A DNA stretch of 19,880 nt. Source: Maritimibacter sp. (lineage in GTDB: Bacteria; Pseudomonadota; Alphaproteobacteria; Rhodobacterales; Rhodobacteraceae). This document shows, piece by piece, positions 13,747-19,880 of this stretch (its first letter is position 1; each line of letters opens with the position of its first letter). Location of the stretch: assembly GCA_003520545.1 (NCBI GenBank), contig DOUP01000015.1:1-19880 (forward strand). The letters are read 5' to 3'. The position numbers and the translations under genes are program-made. The notes under the pieces are model-generated. The model did not search any database, was not told the origin of the DNA, and was given only the letters and a program-made list of their open reading frames with translations.

Positions 13747-14916
13747 TCACGGCTCCCGGAAGGCTTCCCGCGACTTGTAAAGCGGCTTCATCAGATACCG
13801 CAGGATCGTTTTCGATCCGGTATGAAGCTCTACATCCGCCACCATGCCGGGACGGATTTCCAGCGCCTTCTGCCGCTCGGTGATCTCGCTCATATCGAGC
13901 TTTAGCGACACCCGGTAATGCGGGTCGCCATCCTTTACCCGATCATCCTTGAACGTATCCGCCGACACGAGGTCCACGACCCCCTTGAATGAGCCATAAA
14001 TCGTGTAATCGTAAGCAGATAGTTTCACCGTCGCCTCCTGTCCGCGCCGCACGTTGGCGATGTCCTCGGGTTTCAAGCGCGCCTCGACGTAGATATCGCC
14101 ACCCAGCGGAATGATCTGCGCGATCTCCTCGCCGGGGCGCACCACGCCGCCGATGGTCGTGATCGCCAGGTTATTCACAATACCCCGCATGGGCGAGGTC
14201 AGGATAGTGCGATCCAACTGGTCCTGCGCGATCTTGAGGTTCTGCCTGAGCGTCGCTAACTCCTTGAGAACCTCGGAATATTCCTCGGCCCGCTTCAGTT
14301 CCGTCTGGGTCACGATCTCGTTGTACTTGATCAGCGCATCGCCGTGCGTTTTGCGCGCCCGGGTCACTTCGATCAGCGCGACGATCTTCTGGTCGAGCAT
14401 CCGTTCGAGAAGCTCCAGCTCCTTCGCCGCCTCGTCCAAAACGTGCTTGGCCCCATCCCGGCGCGAGATGTAATCGGCCTGCCGCGCGGCCAGCAGCGCG
14501 CGCTCTGACGCGACCATGCCCGGCGTCATCTGCGCCAACCGCGCAGGCACGTCGAAATGGTCCTGTCCGGCCAGCTCGGCCTCAAGCCGCAACCGCTTGA
14601 TTTCCAAGCCTGCTATCTGCTCCTCGTAATCGCCCACCGTCGAGGAAAACGTCGTGGAATGGAGCCGCGCCAGCACGTCTCCCGGCTCGACCCGGTCGCC
14701 TTCCTTGACCATCAGCTCGGCCAGGATACCGCCTTCGAGGTTCTGAATGATCTGGGGCCGGGACGAGGAAATCACCTCGCCTGGCGCGCGCACAATCTCA
14801 TCCACCCAAGCGATTGCGGCCCAGAAAACAAAGACGAAAACCGCTGCCGCCGACATCCAGATGACAAGGCTCGGGCCTTTGAGCTCCGCGTCGAAATCCG
14901 CGTCCAGAGTGGCCAT
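13747..14916 (-). CDS. HlyD-family type I secretion periplasmic adaptor
   Basis: A 389-residue membrane fusion protein that links the inner-membrane ABC exporter with the outer-membrane channel. It has a short cytoplasmic N terminus, one membrane helix (about 17-37), a lipoyl half-motif RPQIIQNLEGGILAELMVKEGD (about 53-74), a long coiled coil of about 100-245 rich in Glu, Lys and Leu, and a second lipoyl/beta-barrel part with RTILTSPMRGIVNNL and PGEEIAQIIPLGG. The tail PGMVADVELHTGSKTILRYL is typical of HlyD/LapC-type adaptors. ATG 14916 has GGGAGG seven bases before it and lies two bases after the ABC gene stop. It is the last gene of the secretion operon. Confidence 0.93.
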   Translation of the reverse strand: MATLDADFDAELKGPSLVIWMSAAAVFVFVFWAAIAWVDEIVRAPGEVISSSRPQIIQNLEGGILAELMVKEGDRVEPGDVLARLHSTTFSSTVGDYEEQIAGLEIKRLRLEAELAGQDHFDVPARLAQMTPGMVASERALLAARQADYISRRDGAKHVLDEAAKELELLERMLDQKIVALIEVTRARKTHGDALIKYNEIVTQTELKRAEEYSEVLKELATLRQNLKIAQDQLDRTILTSPMRGIVNNLAITTIGGVVRPGEEIAQIIPLGGDIYVEARLKPEDIANVRRGQEATVKLSAYDYTIYGSFKGVVDLVSADTFKDDRVKDGDPHYRVSLKLDMSEITERQKALEIRPGMVADVELHTGSKTILRYLMKPLYKSREAFREP

Positions 14917-14918
14917 TT

Positions 14919-17186
14919 CTATGCCTCCCGTCTCGCTTGCGTTTCACGCAGATGGGCCAGCACCTCATCGCGCGGGCCGTCCACGGCGAGACGCCCGTTC
15001 TGCAAAATGACCGTGCGTTCGGTGAGCGACAGGATTGGAACACGATGTGTGGCGATCACCGCCGTCTTGCCGTCGAGCCAGCTTTGCAGGCGCGAGACCA
15101 AAGTGGCCTCCAACGTCGTATCGAGCGCGGCGGTGGGCTCGTCCAACAGCACGACCGAGGGGTTCTGCAACCAGATGCGCGCCCAGCCGATGGACTGCCG
15201 TTGGCCCGAAGACAACCCTTCGCCATTGTCGCGGATCTCAAGGTCGAGGCCCTTGGCATGACCGCACACGAAGGGGCCAAGCCCCGCGAAGTCGAGCGCT
15301 TGCAGCAGGCGGTCGTCGTCGCGGTCGAGCAAGGTCAGGTTGAGGTTGTCTCGCAGCGTGCCCGCAAAGAGCCGCACGTCGGGGCCAAGGTAGCCGATGG
15401 AGCGGCGCAGATCGCGCGGCGCGATTTGGCTCATATCGACGCCGTCGATCAGCACCCGCCCCTGTGTCGGCCCATATAGGCCGGCCAGCAGTTTCAAAAA
15501 CGTCGACTTGCCCGATCCATTCGCACCCAACACGGCAATATGCTGCCCCGGCTCGATGGCCAGCCCCGGCACATCCACGCTCGGCGCGTCTTCGTCATAG
15601 GCGAAATTCACTTCGCGCAACTCATACGCCCCCCGGATCGTATCGCGCCGCAAATGCGTGCGGGCGTCCACCTCGTCCTGCTCCGAGGTCGCGATCGCGT
15701 CCAACCCGTCGAGCGCGTTTTTCACGTTCGACCAACGCGCCAAGGTGCCCGCAAGCTGCGTCAGCGGGGCGAGCGTGCGACCCGACAGGATGCCCACGGC
15801 AATGATCGTGCCAACCGTGAACTCCCCGGCGAAAACGAGATATGTGCCCGCGATTACCGCACTGATGTAGGTGGCCTGCTGCACTCCCTGCGCCCAGAAG
15901 GTAAGCATCGCGGAGAGCTTGCGTTGTTCCGAGGATTTCATAGCCTGAAGCGTCGTCAACTCCTGCCAGACCCTTTGAAACCGGGCCTCGCCACGGGCGG
16001 ATTTGATGGTATCGAGATCGTAGATCGCTTCGTGCAACAGGCGCGAGGTCTTGGCCGACGCCCCTTGGGTCTGACGGCTAAGCTCGACCATTCGCTTTTG
16101 CAGCAGAAGGCCGGGCAGAACCATCAGGATGCCACCCGCGATCAGCACGAATACCACGCTGCCGCCGATGGAGGACACCAGCAGCAGGAACAGGAAAATG
16201 AACGGAATATCGGTGAGTGCCCCGATCGACGACGCGGTGAAAAACTCGCGCACCGAGGAAAACTCGCGCATCGCGGCGAAGAGACCCGAGGGCGAGGTCG
16301 GGCGTTTGTCGGACCGCATCCCCAAGAGCCGGTTCAGAAGCAGCTTTTGAACGTTCAACTCGATGGCTCTTCCTGCCCCGTCCATCAACCGCGCACGGGC
16401 GATCTTGATCCCCGCTTCCATCAGGATCGCGAACATCGCGCCCAGCGCCAGCATCCACAGTGTTGGCGTGGATTGGTGCGGGATCACGCGGTCATAGACC
16501 TGCAGGGAAAACAGCGCGACGGCCACGGCGAGGAGGTTCGCCACGAAACTCCCCAAGGCCACATCGCCGAAGTGACGCTTGTATTTCAGAAGCTCGCCCC
16601 AGAACCAGTGAGCTGGCTTGGCCTTCGTCTCGTGTTTCTCGTCGAGCGTTTCCCGGGCCGCTTGCGCAACGATCACGCGGCCTGCGTAATAGGGCACGAA
16701 GTCCGCCACCGGCACCTCTGTCCGCCCACCGGGCGCGCCCTCTTCGAACACCACGAGCATGTCGCCGACAACATCGAGCACGAGCACGGCCTGGCCGTTC
16801 TTCATCATGCAGATCGCGGGCCAGGCTTGCGGTTCGGTGGTGTCGATCACACGCGCGGACAGCCCCGCCGCACGCAACCCCTTCGCCAGCGTATCCGGCG
16901 CAACATGGTCAGCCGCGCCTTGCGTCTCATACATCGCGTCATGCAGGTCACGCGCGATGGCTTTGACGCCCAAGAGCGCGGCGTAGGTTTCCAGAAGCTT
17001 TGCGCGGCGCATCAACCGTGACAGTCCGGCGGGTTGCTCAGCGGCGGCGGGGTCAGCTTTCGGTTCGGCCCGCTTCAGGGTAATCCGGCTCTTCGGCTGT
17101 TCCTCGGGCGCATTTGCCGGCGTGACTGTCGCCGGGCGCACGACGGCCCCCGTGATGGTGGTGGGAAAGGCGACCGTGTTCGTCAT
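14919..17186 (-). CDS. Type I secretion ABC transporter, permease fused to ATPase (LapB-like)
   Basis: A 755-residue inner-membrane exporter. After a low-complexity Pro/Ala N terminus (1-55) comes a C39-peptidase-like domain (about 57-175) lacking the catalytic Cys motif, as in exporters of unprocessed RTX/adhesin substrates. The membrane domain is about 205-480. The ATPase domain has Walker A GANGSGKST (554-562), signature LSSGQ (658-662), Walker B VVLLDE (678-683, Glu683) and the switch His714. The Q-loop is odd: where relatives usually have PQD before LFxGTxRDN, this protein reads LGPDVRLFAGTLRDN, so Pro602 stands in place of Gln. The ATG overlaps the stop of the TolC-like gene (ATGA), showing tight coupling. 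Confidence 0.93.
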   Translation of the reverse strand: MTNTVAFPTTITGAVVRPATVTPANAPEEQPKSRITLKRAEPKADPAAAEQPAGLSRLMRRAKLLETYAALLGVKAIARDLHDAMYETQGAADHVAPDTLAKGLRAAGLSARVIDTTEPQAWPAICMMKNGQAVLVLDVVGDMLVVFEEGAPGGRTEVPVADFVPYYAGRVIVAQAARETLDEKHETKAKPAHWFWGELLKYKRHFGDVALGSFVANLLAVAVALFSLQVYDRVIPHQSTPTLWMLALGAMFAILMEAGIKIARARLMDGAGRAIELNVQKLLLNRLLGMRSDKRPTSPSGLFAAMREFSSVREFFTASSIGALTDIPFIFLFLLLVSSIGGSVVFVLIAGGILMVLPGLLLQKRMVELSRQTQGASAKTSRLLHEAIYDLDTIKSARGEARFQRVWQELTTLQAMKSSEQRKLSAMLTFWAQGVQQATYISAVIAGTYLVFAGEFTVGTIIAVGILSGRTLAPLTQLAGTLARWSNVKNALDGLDAIATSEQDEVDARTHLRRDTIRGAYELREVNFAYDEDAPSVDVPGLAIEPGQHIAVLGANGSGKSTFLKLLAGLYGPTQGRVLIDGVDMSQIAPRDLRRSIGYLGPDVRLFAGTLRDNLNLTLLDRDDDRLLQALDFAGLGPFVCGHAKGLDLEIRDNGEGLSSGQRQSIGWARIWLQNPSVVLLDEPTAALDTTLEATLVSRLQSWLDGKTAVIATHRVPILSLTERTVILQNGRLAVDGPRDEVLAHLRETQARREA

Positions 17187-18511
17187 AGATCAGACCCGTC
17201 AGCCAACAGGCCCAGCTCCCGCGCGATCTCGACCTCGACCTTGGCGGCGGTGAATTTGGCGGCAATGGCCTCGGCATCGAGACGGGCCATGGTTTCGATC
17301 ACGCTGACCACTTCGGACACCGTGCGCGTGCCCGCCTCGAATTGGCGCTTGAACACGTTCGCATTGGCCCGGCCCTGCTCGGCCAATGCCACGGCGCGAC
17401 CCAGGCGGGCCGTGTGCCCTTCGCGTTGCTCCCGAAGCGCGGCGAGGCGGCGGTTCACGTCCTCGCGGGTCTGCGCCACGCGGCGGCCCGCGGCATCCTT
17501 CGATGCGTCCACGGCTTTCAGGTTGTCGGGCGTCGCAAACCCGAACCTGCTATCGGAAGAGATCGTGACATCGGGTCCGTTCACACCCCGATTCGAAATC
17601 GCCCCTGTCGCGTTGATCCCCGGCAAGAACCCGGCGCGGGCAATCGTGGCTTGTGCCAGATCGCGCTCGCGCTCCGCACGGGCGAGGTAGATGTCGAGTG
17701 GCTCGACCTGTCCCTCGGGCACCGCGAGGGGCGTTACCCCCTGCACCGCGTCCACCGGCACGGCGGTCATGGCGGCAAGCTCGGCGCGGGCCGTGCGGGA
17801 CTTGCGCGTGGCGTCTTCGTGCAGCGAGTCCAGTTCGGCCACCTTGGAGCGAATGACGGACAGCTCGGACATGTCCGAAATGCCGCCTTCGACACGTTTG
17901 GACATGATGCGCTCCATCTCGCGCATCCGGGTCAGGGCACCGGATGTGGTCGCTGCCTTCTCGCGGTTTTCCTCGGCTGCCAAGTAGAGGTTCAGCGCGG
18001 TCGCAACACGGTCGTTTTGATCCTGCGACAGTTGCACGGCCGCGGCTTCCACGTCGGCGCGGGCAAACTCCCGCTCGGCTTTCTTGCGGCCATTGTCGAA
18101 AATCACCTGGTCAATCACCAGCGTCGCGATGAAGGAGGAAAGCGAGTTCAGGCTGATCTGCGGCCCGAGGCTCGGGAGCCAGTTCTTGTCCGCCGCACGC
18201 GACCGCATCCGCGCCTGCATCAGCTCGGCTTCCGCCGTGCGGGCGGACGCCGCGAGCGCCGCATCCGCCACCTGGGCATAGGGCGAACCATGCGGGAGCA
18301 CCGAACGACGAGCAACCAGCGCGTCGATGATCTCGGAGCGGTTTTCCTCCGACCGCTCGGATTGCGCGTCTGCGAAATTGCCGCCCTGTTCGGCGCGGGT
18401 CACCTCCGCGTCCGGTTTGTCCTTGCGGAAAGGAAGATCGAAGCCGCCGGGTGTGGACATACAGCCGGACAGCGCCACCGAAACGGTGACGGCGATAAGC
18501 CCTTGCCTCAC
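17183..18511 (-). CDS. TolC-family outer-membrane channel lipoprotein of the secretion system
   Basis: A 442-residue outer-membrane efflux protein, with lipobox LSGC placing a lipidated Cys near residue 17. The rest is mostly long Ala/Glu/Arg-rich helices in two halves, with strand-like segments GPQISLNSLSSFIATLVIDQVIFDNGRKKAE and PGINATGAISN, the pattern of TolC-type helical barrels. FEAGTRTVSEVVSVIE near the end is the usual TolC motif. Start is uncertain: TTG 18544, TTG 18523 (AGAGG seven bases before) and GTG 18511 are all in frame. GTG is chosen since it gives a typical lipoprotein signal. Direct coupling to the ABC gene and position behind the adhesin gene support a dedicated channel (LapE-like). 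Confidence 0.88.
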   Translation of the reverse strand: MRQGLIAVTVSVALSGCMSTPGGFDLPFRKDKPDAEVTRAEQGGNFADAQSERSEENRSEIIDALVARRSVLPHGSPYAQVADAALAASARTAEAELMQARMRSRAADKNWLPSLGPQISLNSLSSFIATLVIDQVIFDNGRKKAEREFARADVEAAAVQLSQDQNDRVATALNLYLAAEENREKAATTSGALTRMREMERIMSKRVEGGISDMSELSVIRSKVAELDSLHEDATRKSRTARAELAAMTAVPVDAVQGVTPLAVPEGQVEPLDIYLARAERERDLAQATIARAGFLPGINATGAISNRGVNGPDVTISSDSRFGFATPDNLKAVDASKDAAGRRVAQTREDVNRRLAALREQREGHTARLGRAVALAEQGRANANVFKRQFEAGTRTVSEVVSVIETMARLDAEAIAAKFTAAKVEVEIARELGLLADGSDL

Positions 18512-18557
18512 ATACTGCCCCAAACCCTTACCTCTTGTCGTCAAACCCGAACCGCCC

Positions 18558-18582
18558 GGCGCGCTCTTTTTCGCGGCGCACC
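18558..18582 (-). other. Hairpin between adhesin and TolC-like genes
   Basis: GGTGCGC (18582-18576) can pair with GCGCGCC (18564-18558) on the minus strand, seven pairs with one G-U and an 11-base loop. No T run follows, so it is not a standard terminator. It could limit readthrough or protect the adhesin message, letting transporter expression differ from that of the giant substrate. Confidence 0.35.
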
Positions 18583-18595
18583 GTGGCGGGACGGA

Positions 18596-19880
18596 TCAGG
18601 TGATGGTGATGTCGTCGTCGATGATAAGCATGCCGCCCTCGTCGCCGAGCGTGTAGACCGAATAGGTTTCAGTCCCGATCGTGACGTTTTGATTGGTATC
18701 GCTCAGTGTCGCCCCATCCGTTGTGTCGATCATAACCGCGTCATCCGCCGACCCGTGGATCGTCAGCGCGTTGGAGTTTCTCGACAGGCTTTCAAGAAGG
18801 CCACTGTCCATGGTCAGCTCGGAATTCTCCGCAAACCGGAGGTCGATAGCCTCGATCTCCTTGTTCATGAAGCCCGGCTGATCGAGATTGATCGCATCCG
18901 GCAGCCCCGCGTCCAGCGCAAACAGGGTGCTGCTGGTGTTGCCCGCATCGTCCGACTTGGTGATCAGGAGGTGTTGACCGTTGGGCAGATCCTGCGGGAA
19001 GCCGAAGTCGATCTGGTCCAGCGGATTGAGGAAGTTTTCACGCGAGATCGTTTGTACCTGCCCCTGCGCACCATCGGCTGCGAGCGTCGTGATTTCGGCT
19101 GTCGCATCGCCGGTGTAAACGGTGATCCCGTCGAGATCGTCACCGGACCGATAGTAACCTGTCACATGCGGCGCGTCCGGGGCTTCGGTGTCGAGGTGCG
19201 CGGTTTCGGTCACCGTGGCGGTGTTGCCTGCCGCGTCGGTCGCGGAGATCGTGACATTGACCTGCTCATCGCCAGTGCCGATTTCGGACGGTGCGAAACC
19301 CACGCTCCAGTTGCCTTGGGCATCGACCGAGGCCGCGCGACTGGTGCCGTCGAAGTTCACGATGACCGAAGACCCGGCTTCGACCACACCGGTCAGGGTC
19401 AGGCCCATCGCCGCTTCCTGCGCGTTGATGTAGCCGTCACCGCCTACGGACAAGCCGAGAGCGAGTTGGTTCACGCTGGTGTCCACGGTAACAGTGTCGG
19501 TGACGATGGCGGAGTTCCCGGCGCCGTCTGTCGCAGTGACGAGGACCGGGACATCCTGCTCGCCGCCGGGCACTTCGCCCGCTGCAAAGTCCACCGTCCA
19601 TGTGCCGTTCGCGGCAACTGTGGCGCTGTGCGTGACCAGGCCCAGGCGCACCGACACGGTGGAACCGGGTTCGACGGTGCCGGTCAACGTGATGCCATCA
19701 GCAGCATCCATCCCGTTCACGATGCCGTCCGGGTCCGTCACACCGTTCGAGGCGAGGTTCATGACCACCGTGTCGACATCGACGCTTTCACTGGCGGACT
19801 TGGTGTTGCCGTAGCCATCCGTGATGGAGGCGGTGATCGGAGCGGTGTAAGTGCCCGGAGCGATCTGTCCCGGCGCGAAA
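18596..19880 (-). CDS. Large Ig-repeat surface protein, probable type I secretion substrate (C-terminal part)
   Basis: The last 427 residues of a protein whose N-terminal part lies past the right edge; the frame is open to base 19880. Two bacterial Ig-like repeats of about 95-100 residues are visible after a partial one. They share a pattern of LTG-V-GSxVxV, then GxWxVxFA, then ATDxAGNxAxVTxT and DT. Acidic DPDG and GGDGYIN turns may bind calcium. A different region follows, with GSADDAVMIDT and, at the very end, YSVYTLGDEG and an acidic IIDDDITIT tail, similar to C-terminal secretion regions of Roseobacter repeat proteins. No Cys is present in this part. Lying just before a TolC-ABC-HlyD set, it is the likely exported adhesin. 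Longer N-terminal architecture is unknown. Confidence 0.85.
   Translation of the reverse strand, partial: FAPGQIAPGTYTAPITASITDGYGNTKSASESVDVDTVVMNLASNGVTDPDGIVNGMDAADGITLTGTVEPGSTVSVRLGLVTHSATVAANGTWTVDFAAGEVPGGEQDVPVLVTATDGAGNSAIVTDTVTVDTSVNQLALGLSVGGDGYINAQEAAMGLTLTGVVEAGSSVIVNFDGTSRAASVDAQGNWSVGFAPSEIGTGDEQVNVTISATDAAGNTATVTETAHLDTEAPDAPHVTGYYRSGDDLDGITVYTGDATAEITTLAADGAQGQVQTISRENFLNPLDQIDFGFPQDLPNGQHLLITKSDDAGNTSSTLFALDAGLPDAINLDQPGFMNKEIEAIDLRFAENSELTMDSGLLESLSRNSNALTIHGSADDAVMIDTTDGATLSDTNQNVTIGTETYSVYTLGDEGGMLIIDDDITIT

Noticed and set aside
15540..17021. 493-codon plus-strand frame opposite the ABC transporter
   Set aside because: Antisense shadow; the composition is typical of non-coding frames and the minus-strand protein has all ABC motifs.

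Overview
The window looks like chromosomal DNA of an alphaproteobacterium, most likely Rhodobacteraceae (Roseobacter group). Reasons: high GC; an alphaproteobacterial serC-serA operon with a structured leader; a 44-residue aa3-type cytochrome oxidase subunit IV; a DUF6173-like gene; and a type I secretion cluster next to a giant Ig-repeat adhesin. No tRNA, rRNA, insertion sequence, CRISPR array or phage gene was seen.

Layout. (1) 48-4572, all minus strand: a PPP-family metallophosphoesterase, serA and serC (transcribed serC then serA) and mobA. A two-hairpin RNA leader lies before serC and an intrinsic terminator follows serA. (2) 4665-5701, plus strand: azlC-azlD, a branched-chain amino acid exporter pair with an ATGA overlap. 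(3) 5715-8457, plus strand: a tandem duplication with a period of about 1.37 kb. Each unit carries its own promoter and a 389-residue exported beta-propeller-like protein of unknown function. Promoter, TTG start and signal-peptide DNA are almost identical in the two units, while the mature proteins have diverged. (4) 8533-12621, minus strand: acyl-CoA dehydrogenase, metallo-beta-lactamase-fold hydrolase (TTG start overlapping the stop of the gene before it), a DUF6173-like protein, the cytochrome oxidase subunit IV and a lipoprotein. (5) 12722-13672, plus strand: the tRNA t6A synthesis enzyme TsaC/Sua5. (6) 13747-19880, minus strand: a large Ig-repeat surface protein (N-terminal part beyond the right edge), then a TolC-like lipoprotein, a type I secretion ABC ATPase with a degenerate C39-like domain, and a HlyD-type adaptor.

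How the genes work together. SerA and SerC catalyse the first two steps of the phosphorylated serine pathway. The acyl-CoA dehydrogenase and the hydrolase appear translationally coupled and so probably share a metabolic role. In the last block all three parts of a type I secretion machine sit directly behind a plausible substrate, resembling a LapA/LapBCE-type adhesin system, but no LapD/LapG-like control genes are in the window.

The least explained parts are the tandem propeller genes with their conserved 5' cassette, the lipoprotein at 8533-9126, the leader and spacer structures of serC-serA, and an 11-bp phased GTGCAT array between tsaC and hlyD. All calls come from reading the sequence; no database search was run.
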